DNA of 64,000 bases from Streptomyces pseudovenezuelae (GCF_001513955.1 NZ_KQ948145.1:986393-1050392), one strand, 5' to 3'. Positions 35,573-45,130 are shown, counted from the stretch's first letter. Numbers and translations: made by a program. The notes: generated by a model not told the origin, from the letters alone.

Positions 35573-35664
35573 AGTAGAACTGACGGCACGTACCGGCCAT
35601 CCGTGCGCAGCACATATGTGCCACTCTGGTGCGCGCAACAACACGTACAGGGAGGGGAGTACGG

Positions 35665-36930
35665 GTGTCCGCGCCCATGCAGCTGACTCGAATGCACCGC
35701 GTTCTCATAGGCGTGGTCGTGTTCGGTGCCGTGATCATCGCCGGCATCGGCTTCGCGGGGTCCTACGCGGCCGTCCGTGAACTCGCCCTCCAGAAGGGCT
35801 TCGGGAACTTCAGTTACGTCTTCCCGATCGGTATCGACGCGGGTATCTGTGTCCTGCTGGCCCTGGACCTGCTTCTGACGTGGATCCGTATCCCGTTCCC
35901 GCTGCTGCGGCAGACGGCGTGGCTGCTGACGGCCGCCACGATCGCCTTCAACGGCGCGGCGGCCTGGCCGGATCCGCTCGGTGTGGGCATGCACGCGGTG
36001 ATCCCGATCCTGTTCGTGGTGTCGGTGGAGGCGGCCCGGCACGCGATCGGCCGGATCGCGGACATCACGGCGGACAAGCACATGGAGGGAGTCCGCCTCA
36101 CCCGCTGGCTGCTCTCCCCTATCCCGACGTTCCTCCTGTGGCGCCGCATGAAGCTGTGGGAGCTGCGCTCCTACGAGCAGGTCATCAAGCTCGAACAGGA
36201 CCGTCTGGTCTACCAGGCCCGTCTCCACTCCCGCTTCGGCCGGGCCTGGCGCAGGAAGGCGCCGGTGGAGTCGCTGATGCCGCTCCGCCTGGCCCGGTAC
36301 GGGGTTCCGCTGGCGGAGACGGCTCCGGCGGGTCTGGCGGCGGCGGGCATCGAGCCGGTGCTGCTGCCTCCGGCTCCGGAGCACGCCGAACTCCCCGCGG
36401 CCGCCCGTGCCGTGGCCGCGGACAGTCGTCCCGCGGTGGCGGCTCCCGTCCCGCCGCAGTCCGTCCCCCAGCCTGAGCCGGAGCCCGACCCCGACCAGAG
36501 CCCGTGGTTCGAGACCCCCAAGCAGGTCGAGTACCAGGGCGGCTACAACCCCGACTACGACCCCGCGGAGCAGTACAACCGCTGGTACGAGGAGCAGTTG
36601 GAAGCCGAGCAGTACGAGCTCCAGCAGATCCAGTACGAGGAGCCCTCCGGGGAACCCTCGATGGAGGAGACCGGCAGCTTCCCCATCCCCGTGACCACGG
36701 GCCGCACCCGCGAGCTGGGTGAAGGCGGCGGCCCGCCCGAGCCGACGGAGGAAGACTTCTACCAGGTCTTCAAGAAGTCGATAGACGGCAGCTACCCCTC
36801 CCCCGGCCAGCTCAGGGGCGACGTGGAGGCGACGTACGGCGTCGTGCTCTCCCAGCGTGACGCCGAGCGCATGGTGAACCGCTTCACGAACCGCCACACG
36901 GCGGAGCTCCAGGAAGACCACATCGCCTGA
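35665..36930 (+). CDS. DUF2637 domain membrane protein
   Basis: A 421-residue protein. Four transmembrane helices in residues 10-125 (VLIGVVVFGAVIIAGIGFAG; IGIDAGICVLLALDLLLTW; TAWLLTAATIAFNGAAAW; HAVIPILFVVSVEAARHAIG) form the DUF2637 module. A long acidic, proline-rich cytoplasmic tail follows, ending in a helical region (EEDFYQVFKKSIDGSYPSPGQLRGDVEATYGV) resembling a small DNA-binding or Spd-type domain. GGAGGGGAG precedes the GTG at 35665. DUF2637 proteins occur on plasmids and chromosomes near transfer genes, but none is nearby here. Confidence 0.85.
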   Translation: MSAPMQLTRMHRVLIGVVVFGAVIIAGIGFAGSYAAVRELALQKGFGNFSYVFPIGIDAGICVLLALDLLLTWIRIPFPLLRQTAWLLTAATIAFNGAAAWPDPLGVGMHAVIPILFVVSVEAARHAIGRIADITADKHMEGVRLTRWLLSPIPTFLLWRRMKLWELRSYEQVIKLEQDRLVYQARLHSRFGRAWRRKAPVESLMPLRLARYGVPLAETAPAGLAAAGIEPVLLPPAPEHAELPAAARAVAADSRPAVAAPVPPQSVPQPEPEPDPDQSPWFETPKQVEYQGGYNPDYDPAEQYNRWYEEQLEAEQYELQQIQYEEPSGEPSMEETGSFPIPVTTGRTRELGEGGGPPEPTEEDFYQVFKKSIDGSYPSPGQLRGDVEATYGVVLSQRDAERMVNRFTNRHTAELQEDHIA

Positions 36931-36947
36931 GCGACCCGGACATGAGA

Positions 36948-36974
36948 AGGGGCCCTCCGCACCGGAGGGCCCCT
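36948..36974. terminator. Terminator between DUF2637 gene and lysS
   Basis: AGGGGCCCTCCG and CGGAGGGCCCCT are perfect 12-base arms around a 3-base loop, 18 bases behind the DUF2637 stop and 16 bases before the lysS stop (convergent genes). Confidence 0.88.
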
Positions 36975-36989
36975 CTTCCGTGCCGCCTG

Positions 36990-38729
36990 TTACTCCCCGA
37001 GCAGCGCCCGGACCCGCTGCTGGCCGACGGCCAGCAGCAGCGTGGGCAGCCGGGGCCCGGTGTCCCGGGAGACCAGGAGCCGGTACAGCAGGGCGAAGAA
37101 CGTCCGCTGGGCGGTCTTGATCTCGGCCGGCAGCTCCTTGGGCGTGGCGTCCGCGGAGAACCCGGCCTGCACCTTGGGCACGCCGTACACGAGGTGCGTG
37201 AGCCCGTCGAGCGACCAGTGCGAGGCGAGTCCGTCGAGCAGCAGCCGCAGCGACTGCTGGGAGGCCTCGTCGAGGGACTTCAGCAGCTCGGCGTCGGGCT
37301 CGTCGCGCACGATGGTCCGCTGGTCGGCCGGCACCTGGGTGTTGATCCAGGCCTCGGCCTTGTCGTACCGGGGCCGGGCCTCGTCCAGGGCCGACAGCGG
37401 GTTGTCGGGGTCCAGTTCGCTGAGGATCCGCAGCGCCTGGTCCTCGTGCCCGGCGGTGATGTCGGCGACGGACGCGAGCGTCCGGTACGGCAGCACGCGC
37501 GCCGTCCGGGGCAGCTCGCCGGCGGCTGTACCCACCGCACGCGCGTGTGCGGCGACGTCGGCCGGCAGGGCAGCCCCCTCGGCGACCTTGGCGTCCAGCT
37601 TGTCCCACTCGTCGTAGAGCCGCTGGATCTCCTGGTCGAAGGCGATCTTGAAGGACTGGTTGGGCCTGCGGCGGGCGTAGAGCCAGCGCAGCAGCTGCGG
37701 CTCCATGATCTTCAGGGCGTCACCGGGCGTGGGCACCCCGCCCCGCGACGACGACATCTTCGCCATCCCGGAGATCCCCACGAAGGCGTACATGGGCCCG
37801 ATCGGCTGCTTGCCGCCGAAGATCCCGACGATCTGCCCGCCGACCTGGAAGGACGACCCCGGGGACGAGTGGTCGACGCCGCTCGGCTCGAAGACGACAC
37901 CCTCGTAGGCCCACCGCATCGGCCAGTCGACCTTCCAGACCAGCTTGCCGCGGTTGAACTCGTTGAGCCGGACGGTCTCGGAGAACCCGCAGGCGTTGCA
38001 GGTGTACGACAGCTCGGTGGTGCCGTCGTCGTAGGAGGTGACGGTGGTGAGGTCCTTCTCGCAGTTGCCGCAGTAGGGCTTGTACGGGAAGTAGCCGGCG
38101 GAGCCGGAGGACCCGTCGTCCTCGGCGGCCGCGCCGGACCCCTCGGCGGCCTCGACCTCGGCCTCGTCGAGCGGCTTCTGCTGCTTCTTCGCCGGGGCCT
38201 TCTTGGTCCGGTACTGGTTGAGGATCGCGTCGATGTCCGCGCGGTGCGCCATGGCGTGCAGCACCTGGTCCCGGTAGACCCCGGAGGTGTACTGCGCGGT
38301 CTGGCTGATCCCGTCGAACTCGACACCGAGCTCGCCGAGCGCGTCGACCATGGCGGCCTTGAAGTGCTCGGCCCAGTTCGGGTGGGCGGACCCCTTCGGG
38401 GCGGGCACGGAGGTCAGCGGCTTGCCGATGTGCTCGGCCCACGACTCGTCGACCCCGGCGACGCCGGCCGGCACCTTGCGGTACCGGTCGTAGTCGTCCC
38501 AGGAGATCAGGTGCCGTACCCGGAGGCCCCGGCGCCGGATCTCGTCCGCGACGAGGTGCGGGGTCATGACCTCGCGGAGGTTCCCGAGGTGGATCGGTCC
38601 CGAGGGCGACAGCCCGGACGCGACGACGACCGGTTTGCCCGGGGCCCGACGCTCCGACTCCTCGATGACCTCATCCGCGAAACGGGAGACCCAGTCGGTG
38701 GTCTCAGCGCTCTGACCCACGATCGGCAC
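36990..38729 (-). CDS. lysS: Class I lysyl-tRNA synthetase
   Basis: A 579-residue class I LysRS, the archaeal-type enzyme unrelated to class II LysRS. The HIGH-like signature is in SGLSPSGPIHLGNLRE (near residue 37) and the KMSKS-like loop is KMSSSRGG. A zinc cluster (YCGNCEKDL, TCNACGF) follows an Ala/Glu-rich low-complexity insertion. GTG at 38729 gives the start (M)PIVGQSAETTDWVSRF, with AGAGGA nearby; the frame is open further upstream without similarity. Divergent from argS, so two synthetase genes share a promoter region. Confidence 0.95.
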   Translation of the reverse strand: MPIVGQSAETTDWVSRFADEVIEESERRAPGKPVVVASGLSPSGPIHLGNLREVMTPHLVADEIRRRGLRVRHLISWDDYDRYRKVPAGVAGVDESWAEHIGKPLTSVPAPKGSAHPNWAEHFKAAMVDALGELGVEFDGISQTAQYTSGVYRDQVLHAMAHRADIDAILNQYRTKKAPAKKQQKPLDEAEVEAAEGSGAAAEDDGSSGSAGYFPYKPYCGNCEKDLTTVTSYDDGTTELSYTCNACGFSETVRLNEFNRGKLVWKVDWPMRWAYEGVVFEPSGVDHSSPGSSFQVGGQIVGIFGGKQPIGPMYAFVGISGMAKMSSSRGGVPTPGDALKIMEPQLLRWLYARRRPNQSFKIAFDQEIQRLYDEWDKLDAKVAEGAALPADVAAHARAVGTAAGELPRTARVLPYRTLASVADITAGHEDQALRILSELDPDNPLSALDEARPRYDKAEAWINTQVPADQRTIVRDEPDAELLKSLDEASQQSLRLLLDGLASHWSLDGLTHLVYGVPKVQAGFSADATPKELPAEIKTAQRTFFALLYRLLVSRDTGPRLPTLLLAVGQQRVRALLGE

Positions 38730-38871
38730 GTCCTCTTTGACTGAAGTTACTGAAGGCTTGATGGACGCCCCCATTCTCCCAGACGGCCCCGCACCGGAGA
38801 AAACCGCTTTACCCCCCATGGGATACTGACGGTGTCTATCTGATCCCCCGAGGAGAACGGCACCCACTCCC

Positions 38872-40629
38872 ATGGCCCCGGTCACGTCCCTCAGCGACTC
38901 CGTCAACCAGCAGCTCGGCTCCGCGATCTCCGCCACCCTGCCGGAGGCCTCCGCGGACCCACTGCTGCGACGCAGCGACCGGGCCGACTTCCAGGCGAAC
39001 GGCATCCTGGCGCTCGCCAAGAAGGCCAAGGTGAACCCGCGGGACCTGGCCACGCAGGTCGTCTCCCGGATCGTCACCGGTGACGTGATCAAGGACGTCG
39101 AGGTGTCCGGCCCCGGGTTCCTGAACATCACGGTCACGGACCGGGCGATCACGGACAACCTCGCCGCCCGCTACGCCGACGAGACGGGCCGCCTCGGCGT
39201 GCCGCACGCCGCCGACCCGGGCATCACGGTCGTCGACTACGCCCAGCCCAACGTGGCGAAGGAGATGCACGTCGGCCACCTGCGTTCCGCCGTCATCGGC
39301 GACGCGCTGCGCGCGATGCTCGACTTCACCGGCGAGAAGACGATCGGCCGGCACCACATCGGCGACTGGGGCACCCAGTTCGGCATGCTGATCCAGTACC
39401 TGGTCGAGAACCCCGGCGAGCTGGCCCCCGCGGCCGACGTCGACGGCGAGCAGGCCATGTCGAACCTGAACCGGGTGTACAAGGCGTCCCGGATGGTCTT
39501 CGACTCGGACGAGGAGTTCAAGGAGCGCGCCCGGAAGCGGGTGGTCGCCCTCCAGTCCGGTGACAAGGAGACCCTGGACCTCTGGCAGCAGTTCGTGGAC
39601 GAGTCGAAGGTCTACTTCTACTCGGTCTTCGAGAAGCTGGACATGGAGATCCGCGACGACGAGATCGTCGGCGAGTCGGCGTACAACGAGGGCATGCCCG
39701 AGACCGCCCGCCTCCTGGAGGAGATGGGGGTGGCGGTCCGCTCCGAGGGCGCGCTGGTCGTCTTCTTCGACGAGATCCGCGGCAAGGACGACCAGCCGGT
39801 GCCACTGATCGTGCAGAAGGCGGACGGCGGCTTCGGCTACGCGGCCTCCGACCTGACGGCGATCCGCAACCGCGTCACCGACCTGCACGCGACGTCCCTC
39901 CTCTACGTGGTGGACGTGCGTCAGTCCCTCCACTTCAAGATGGTCTTCGAGGCGGCCCGCCGCGCGGGCTGGCTGACCGACGAGGTCACCGCCCACAACA
40001 TGGGCTACGGCACGGTCCTCGGCGCGGACGGCAAGCCGTTCAAGACGCGTGAGGGCGAGACGGTACGGCTGGAGGACCTGCTGGACGAGGCGGTGCAGCG
40101 GGCCGCCGAGGTCGTCCGGGAGAAGGCGCAGGACCTCACCGAGGACGAGATCCAGGAGCGGGCCACGCAGGTGGGCATCGGCGCGGTGAAGTACGCCGAC
40201 CTGTCCACGTCCCCCAGCCGGGACTACAAGTTCGACCTGGACCAGATGGTCTCGCTGAACGGTGACACGTCCGTGTACCTCCAGTACGCGTACGCCCGTA
40301 TCCAGTCGATCCTCCGCAAGGCGGGAGAGGTACGGCCGACCGCCCACCCGGAGCTCGAACTGACGGAGCCGGAGCGGGCGTTGGGCCTGCACCTGGACGC
40401 ATTCGGCACCACGGTCTTCGAGGCGGCCGCGGAGTACGCCCCGCACAAGCTGGCGGCGTACCTGTACCAGCTGGCCTCGCTGTACACGTCCTTCTACGAC
40501 AAGTGCCCGGTCCTCAAGGCCGACACCCCGCCCCAGGTCGAGAACCGCCTGTTCCTGTGCGACCTGACAGCCCGCACCCTCCACCAGGGCATGGCCCTGC
40601 TGGGCATCAGGACACCCGAGAAGCTCTGA
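38872..40629 (+). CDS. argS: Arginyl-tRNA synthetase
   Basis: A 585-residue class Ia synthetase. It has the N-terminal additional domain (residues 1-115), the HIGH motif in [12 protein letters not shown] (near residue 137) and the C-terminal anticodon-binding domain ending [18 protein letters not shown], the characteristic ArgRS tail. The C-terminal Met-containing end is typical. CGAGGAG precedes the ATG at 38872. Divergent from lysS. Confidence 0.97.
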   Translation: MAPVTSLSDSVNQQLGSAISATLPEASADPLLRRSDRADFQANGILALAKKAKVNPRDLATQVVSRIVTGDVIKDVEVSGPGFLNITVTDRAITDNLAARYADETGRLGVPHAADPGITVVDYAQPNVAKEMHVGHLRSAVIGDALRAMLDFTGEKTIGRHHIGDWGTQFGMLIQYLVENPGELAPAADVDGEQAMSNLNRVYKASRMVFDSDEEFKERARKRVVALQSGDKETLDLWQQFVDESKVYFYSVFEKLDMEIRDDEIVGESAYNEGMPETARLLEEMGVAVRSEGALVVFFDEIRGKDDQPVPLIVQKADGGFGYAASDLTAIRNRVTDLHATSLLYVVDVRQSLHFKMVFEAARRAGWLTDEVTAHNMGYGTVLGADGKPFKTREGETVRLEDLLDEAVQRAAEVVREKAQDLTEDEIQERATQVGIGAVKYADLSTSPSRDYKFDLDQMVSLNGDTSVYLQYAYARIQSILRKAGEVRPTAHPELELTEPERALGLHLDAFGTTVFEAAAEYAPHKLAAYLYQLASLYTSFYDKCPVLKADTPPQVENRLFLCDLTARTLHQGMALLGIRTPEKL

Positions 40630-40682
40630 CGGCCTGCACCTGCTCCTGACCCTCACCACCGCTCCCCTGCAGCGACCGCCAT

Positions 40683-40712
40683 TGTCAGTGGCTCCCCCTA
40701 CAGTCACTGACA
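40683..40712 (+). promoter_or_regulatory. Inverted repeat with -10 in the loop before a leaderless gene
   Basis: TGTCAGTG (40683-40690) and CACTGACA (40705-40712) are perfect 8-base arms; the 14-base gap contains TACAGT (40699-40704), a -10 candidate. The right arm ends on the A of the start codon. A protein bound here would cover promoter and start site together. Confidence 0.55.
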
Positions 40713-41536
40713 TGGCGACTCTTCCCAACCCGCTGCCCACCCTCGCGGCAGACCCGAGCGGGCGTTCGCTCGGTCTCGGGCTCCCGCTCGGGCGACTGAT
40801 CGACATGACCGACGAGGGCCCCTGGCACGAGCCGTTGCTGTGGCATGCCGAGTACGCGGCGGCGTCCGGGGCCTGGACCGCGCTGGGCGCTCAGGCCGCG
40901 CGGACCGGGCTGCTGCCCGTGCTGATGGACGTCGGCGGTACGCAAGGCGGGCCGGACGAGTGGGAGTTGATGCCCGGGGAGATGTCGTACCCCGGGGACC
41001 ACGACCCCGAGGAACTGCTCGCGGAGTACTGGGCGTACGCGATCGAGGAGCCCGACGACCTCGACGAGACGATCGCCCCCTACGACGAGACCTGGCCCGG
41101 CCCGGCCCCGGCCCCCGGGGCCCTGAGCGTCGACCCGGACCGCCGGGCCGCCGAGACGGCCGACGCGCTCCTCGACGAGGGCTCGTGGTTCAAGGAGCCG
41201 CGTCTCGCCCTGGTCCCGGCCCGCCGCAGCGCCGACATCCCGGCGGCCATCGGCTGGACGGGCCCGCTGAACTACGAGAACGACGTGGCCCGCCTCTGCG
41301 CGGTCCTGCGCTCCTGGGAGGACCGCTTCGGCATACGCGTCATCGCGCTCACCTTCGACCAGTTGGTGCTGTCCGTCGCCGCCCCGCCCACGACGAAGGA
41401 CGAGGCGGAGGCCGTCGCCGCCGAGCACTTCGCGCTCTGCCCGGACAACATCACCCAGGGAGACCACGAGACCCTGCGCGAGTACGCCGAGCACGCGGTG
41501 CTGGGGCAGCGGGTCTGGTCCTTCTGGTGGGACTGA
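40712..41536 (+). CDS. DUF4253 domain protein
   Basis: A 274-residue soluble acidic protein starting MATLPNPLPTLAADPSGRSLG and ending with the DUF4253 signature (CPDNITQGDHETLREYAEHAVLGQRVWSFWWD). No signal peptide or membrane segment. There is no ribosome site; TACAGT lies 7 bases before the ATG, so the message is probably leaderless. DUF4253 proteins are often found as polymorphic-toxin immunity-like (SUKH-adjacent) genes, and the toxin cassette starts 150 bases downstream, but a link is not shown. Confidence 0.85.
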   Translation: MATLPNPLPTLAADPSGRSLGLGLPLGRLIDMTDEGPWHEPLLWHAEYAAASGAWTALGAQAARTGLLPVLMDVGGTQGGPDEWELMPGEMSYPGDHDPEELLAEYWAYAIEEPDDLDETIAPYDETWPGPAPAPGALSVDPDRRAAETADALLDEGSWFKEPRLALVPARRSADIPAAIGWTGPLNYENDVARLCAVLRSWEDRFGIRVIALTFDQLVLSVAAPPTTKDEAEAVAAEHFALCPDNITQGDHETLREYAEHAVLGQRVWSFWWD

Positions 41537-41688
41537 CCGGCCCCGGGAAGCCCGGGACGGCCAAGGCAAATCAGAGGTCTCCCAAGAGCAAATTCCCTTT
41601 CAAGTCACACTGTCTCATTTCGGCGCGCTGCGACCGCCGCTAAACTCCCTTCTCGTTTGCGGTCCTTAACAGGGGGAGGGCGCTCAGC

Positions 41689-42015
41689 ATGCCGGACGGC
41701 TTCTCCGTGGACCTCGGCGCACTGCGCGAGGCCGCCTCCGGGATCAGCACCACGCTGGACGCGATGGCCACCAAGAAGGTGAGCGACATCGACGCTCCCA
41801 AGGGCGACTTCGGGCACGACGAACTGGCCTCCGCGATCGTCGACTTCACCGACCGGTGGAACATCGGTGTCTCGCACCTGGCCTCCGACGGCGCCGAGGT
41901 CTCCGACCGGCTGAACCGCTGCGTCAAGAACTACGAGGCGGCCGAGGATCACATCCAGCTCTCCACCGAGGGCATTCTCCGGTCCCCGTCCGGAACAGAC
42001 CCGGGGGCGTCCTGA
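41689..42015 (+). CDS. WXG100/ESX-type helical protein (108 aa)
   Basis: Reads MPDGFSVDLGALREAASGIS and continues as two amphipathic helices around a Trp-containing turn (DFTDRWNIGVSHL), the size and layout of WXG100 proteins exported by type VII secretion. AGGGGGAGGG precedes the ATG, and TAAACT at 41641 is a possible -10. Its stop overlaps the first base of the next start (TGATG), so it is made with the large T7SS-signal protein, probably as its secretion partner. Confidence 0.82.
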   Translation: MPDGFSVDLGALREAASGISTTLDAMATKKVSDIDAPKGDFGHDELASAIVDFTDRWNIGVSHLASDGAEVSDRLNRCVKNYEAAEDHIQLSTEGILRSPSGTDPGAS

Positions 42016-43271
42016 TGGCACAGCTCGGAGAGACCTCGGATCCCCGCGAGCTCGTCCCCGGCTCACCGGACTCCCTGATCACGACAGCTCAGTCCCTGCT
42101 CGCCTACGGCGACGTCCTCGTCGAGGCCGGCGAGGGACTGGCGAAGATCGACACCGAGGACGGCTGGCGGGGCACCGCAGGTGACGCCTTCCGGGACCGT
42201 TTCCACGGCCAGCCCGCCCGATGGACCGAGGCGGGCAACGAGTTCCACACCGCGGCGAACGCCCTGTACGACTACGCCCACACCCTGCGCGCGGCCCAGC
42301 AGCGCGCCGCCGAGGCCATCACCCGGTACGCGCGCGGCGAGGCCGCCACCACCAACGCCAAGAACGCCCACGACCGGCAGGTCACCGAGGCGCGTGGAAA
42401 AGGGGACACCACCGAGATCCCGTTCAACGATCCCGGTGAAGCGGACCGTGCCGCCGCCCGCGCGGACCTCGACACCGCCCGCGGCAATGTGGACACCGCC
42501 GGACACACCGCGGCCGCGCTGGTGCGGAAGGCCACCGAGTCCGCCCCGGAGCGCCCGGGGTTCTGGTCCAAGGTCGGCGACTTCCTCGGCGATGTGGGGG
42601 ACGGGCTGGTGGACGGCGGCAAGACCGTCGTCAACGACCTCGCCTCCTTCGGCAACGCCATGATCCAGCACCCCGGCGACAGCGCGGCGATGCTCGGCGG
42701 CATGCTCCTGGCCGGCGTCAGCGCCGGCGGCGAAGGTCTCGGGGTCGCCCTGGACGCCACCGGAGTCGGTGCCATCGCCGGCGTACCCCTCAACGTCGTG
42801 TCCGCCGCCGGGATCACCGCGGGTGTCGGTCTGGCCGGCGCAGGGGCCGTGGACCTCGCCCAGCACGCCACGAGCGACTCCCAGGTCGAACCCCTCCGGA
42901 TGAACAGCGAGGGCTCCGGCACCGGCGGCTCCTCCCAACAGCCGGCCTCCGACCTGATCAAGAACGGCCAGAAGTACGAGGGCACTGGTTCCGGCTCTGG
43001 CCGCGGAGGCCTCAAACTTCCGAAGGAGAACGGTCCGAAGAACGGGACCATGTACAAGACCGATCCGCAGACGGGCAAGGTGACCAGCTACTCCACCTAC
43101 GATTCCGAAGGTCGCGCCTTGAAGCGAGTGGACCTGGAGGGGGCCTCGCACAACGGGGTAGAGACACCACATGTCGTAGAAATGGTGCACAATACCAACC
43201 CCAAGACCGGGCAAGTCTTTGTGGGTGAGTCGAAGGACGTGCGCACCGCGTTCCCCTGGGAGATCCCGTGA
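42015..43271 (+). CDS. T7SS-signal polymorphic toxin
   Basis: A 418-residue protein. The N-terminal 110 residues form a WXG-like helical secretion domain (WRG at 51-53; LITTAQSLLAYGDVLVEAGE). A coiled helix (about 110-175), a Gly/Ala-rich hydrophobic centre (about 224-282) and a Gly/Ser linker follow. The C-terminal 75 residues (from about 343, GTMYKTDPQTGKVTSYSTYD... with TPHVVEMVH) resemble polymorphic toxin type 24 domains, thought to be BECR-fold RNases; this assignment is by eye and tentative. The stop overlaps the next gene's GTG, as expected for toxin-immunity pairs. Confidence 0.78.
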   Translation: MAQLGETSDPRELVPGSPDSLITTAQSLLAYGDVLVEAGEGLAKIDTEDGWRGTAGDAFRDRFHGQPARWTEAGNEFHTAANALYDYAHTLRAAQQRAAEAITRYARGEAATTNAKNAHDRQVTEARGKGDTTEIPFNDPGEADRAAARADLDTARGNVDTAGHTAAALVRKATESAPERPGFWSKVGDFLGDVGDGLVDGGKTVVNDLASFGNAMIQHPGDSAAMLGGMLLAGVSAGGEGLGVALDATGVGAIAGVPLNVVSAAGITAGVGLAGAGAVDLAQHATSDSQVEPLRMNSEGSGTGGSSQQPASDLIKNGQKYEGTGSGSGRGGLKLPKENGPKNGTMYKTDPQTGKVTSYSTYDSEGRALKRVDLEGASHNGVETPHVVEMVHNTNPKTGQVFVGESKDVRTAFPWEIP

Positions 43272-43771
43272 GCAGCATCAAACCGTCGTGGTCCGAGCGC
43301 GAGCTGCCGGCCTTCTTCAAAAAGTGGCGGACCGATTGGAAGAACGAGGATCTCGACCCGGACAACTACCTCGACTTCGAGGGCGGCCTTCGGTTCGTCC
43401 TGGCCGCGGCCTGGCTTTTCTGCCCCGAGACGGTGGAGTACCGCGGTGGTGTGTTCCTCAAGGAGCGCTTCCGCCAGAGCACGGTCGACGACTGGTTCAC
43501 CAAGCTGGGCGAGGACCGGAATCGGATTGAAGTCGTCGTCAATCACGTCGAGTTGTGGGGCACCTTCAACAACACTCCCCTGACGGACGACGACCACCTC
43601 GGGGAGGAACTGCCCCAACTCGCCCTGGCGCTCGGGGAGTGCTGGCAGGGAATCCTCTCCTCGCGCTACCCGGATCGCGAGATCACCGTCGAGGTGAGCG
43701 ACGAGGAGGACGGCTCCTACGGTCCGACCGTGACCTTCTGGACCTCCCCGTCCGCCACGCCCTTCGGCTAG
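43268..43771 (+). CDS. Probable immunity protein of the adjacent toxin
   Basis: A 167-residue soluble acidic protein starting (M)SSIKPSWSERELPAFFKKWR and ending TVTFWTSPSATPFG. I do not recognise the family. The GTG start overlaps the toxin stop by 4 bases, and size, charge and position are those of a cognate immunity protein that would neutralise the toxin in the producer cell. Codons use somewhat more A/T than the neighbours. Confidence 0.7.
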   Translation: MSSIKPSWSERELPAFFKKWRTDWKNEDLDPDNYLDFEGGLRFVLAAAWLFCPETVEYRGGVFLKERFRQSTVDDWFTKLGEDRNRIEVVVNHVELWGTFNNTPLTDDDHLGEELPQLALALGECWQGILSSRYPDREITVEVSDEEDGSYGPTVTFWTSPSATPFG

Positions 43772-43782
43772 GGCCTGTCGTT
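43770..43782. repeat. Partial copy of the 28.8-kb inverted-repeat end
   Basis: AGGGCCTGTCGTT matches the first 13 bases of the end at 28833. As at 28.93 kb, the end coincides with a TAG stop codon (43769-43771), here that of the immunity gene. No second arm is present. Confidence 0.5.
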
Positions 43783-43808
43783 GCCCCCACCGACCCGCAC
43801 CCACCCGC

Positions 43809-44711
43809 TCACGCCTTGCTGCCGGTCGCCCCGTAGACGTTGATGTCGTCGTCCGTGACGTCGTTGATGTCGCGGTAGCGGATCTTCTCGATGTCGTCGA
43901 GGGACTCGAAGTCCTCGGCGTCGATGGCGGGCGGCGCGGGCGCGGGCCCGGGGTGCCACAGATGCGCGGGCACCACCCCGGGCTCGTCCAGCGAGACCCC
44001 GGGCACCTCGGTGAAGAACCGCTCCACCTCGCTCCTGGACCGGAACACGAAGGTGAACCCGCGCTCGGTGTAGGTCCGCTGGACCGCGCGGGCGGGCCCG
44101 GGATGCATCTCGTCGGTCAGATGGCTGAGCACGATCCGGCTCCCCGCGGGCAGGGCCGCCACGAGTTCGCGCACGATCGGATAGGCCTCGTCGTCCTCGA
44201 CGAAGTGCAGGATGGCGACCAGGCACAGCGCGATCGGCTGGTCGAAGTCCAGGGTCCTGGCGGCCTGTTCGAGGATCTGCGCGGGGCTCTTGAAGTCGGC
44301 GTCGATGTAGTCCGTACGCCCCTCGGGGCCGCTGGTGAGCAGCGCGCGGGCGTGGGCCAGCACCACGGGGTCGTTGTCGACGTACACGACCCGGGCGTCG
44401 GGCCGGATCCGCTGGGCGATCTGGTGGACGTTCTCCGCGGTGGGCAGCCCGGTGCCGATGTCGAGGAACTGCCGGATGCCGTCCCGCGCGGTCAGGCGGT
44501 CGACGGCCCGGCGCATGAAGTCGCGGTTGTGGCGTACGTCGAGGTAGCCGCGGGGGTTGGCGGCGAGCGCGGCGGCGGCCGCCTCGCGGTCGGCGGGGTA
44601 GTTGTCCTTGCCGCCGAGGAAGACGTCGTAGACGCGGGCCGGATGTGCCTTGGTGGTGTCGATCCTCCTGGCCAGTTCGGCCGGGTCCTGGCTCAGCGCG
44701 TCACCGGACAT
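43809..44711 (-). CDS. SAM-dependent methyltransferase, DUF574 (Methyltransf_19) type
   Basis: A 300-residue protein starting MSGDALSQDPAELARRIDTT. The first helix region (AHPARVYDVFLGGKDNYPAD) and the SAM-binding motif FLDIGTGLPT are hallmarks of the DUF574 methyltransferases abundant in Streptomyces; YVDNDPVVLAHARALL gives the acidic SAM ligand. GGGGAG lies 6 bases before the ATG at 44711. The substrate is unknown; such genes often sit near BldB-like or helix-turn-helix gene pairs, which are not present here. Confidence 0.92.
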   Translation of the reverse strand: MSGDALSQDPAELARRIDTTKAHPARVYDVFLGGKDNYPADREAAAAALAANPRGYLDVRHNRDFMRRAVDRLTARDGIRQFLDIGTGLPTAENVHQIAQRIRPDARVVYVDNDPVVLAHARALLTSGPEGRTDYIDADFKSPAQILEQAARTLDFDQPIALCLVAILHFVEDDEAYPIVRELVAALPAGSRIVLSHLTDEMHPGPARAVQRTYTERGFTFVFRSRSEVERFFTEVPGVSLDEPGVVPAHLWHPGPAPAPPAIDAEDFESLDDIEKIRYRDINDVTDDDINVYGATGSKA

Positions 44712-44947
44712 GGGCATCTCCCCTGTGAATGTGTCGGTCCTACGACGGACCACCACCGCGATGGTCAAGAACCTAACTCCCCGGGCGACTTGATGGTGCC
44801 CGGTGTCCGGGGACGCCCCGTCCCGCATCCCGCGGAGGGGACTCGGGACATCACATCCGCACAGGTCAACACGGATCCTGGTACGGGGCCGTCCCGAATT
44901 CCCCGCCAGGTCTGGCGTACGCCCGGGCTCCCCAGCAGCCTGATCCC

Positions 44948-45130
44948 ATGCCCAGCCGACCCCACACCCCCCGCAGGCCCCCCGCGACCGCCCTCGCGCT
45001 TCTCGCCCTCCTCGCGCTCGCCACGCTGACGGGCTGCAACGACGGCCAGGGCGTACGCGACGAGGGCCCGGCCGCCGACAGGGCGGCCGCCGTCACCCCC
45101 GTGGAGAACCAGAAGGCCGCCCGGTACTGA
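44948..45130 (+). CDS. Small lipoprotein (60 aa)
   Basis: An N-terminal basic/proline-rich start, hydrophobic core ATALALLALLALAT and lipobox LTGC (Cys at about residue 30), followed by only 30 residues (NDGQGVRDEGPAADRAA...). No ribosome site is clear. The terminator hairpin overlapping its stop codon supports a real transcription unit. Function unknown. Confidence 0.6.
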   Translation: MPSRPHTPRRPPATALALLALLALATLTGCNDGQGVRDEGPAADRAAAVTPVENQKAARY

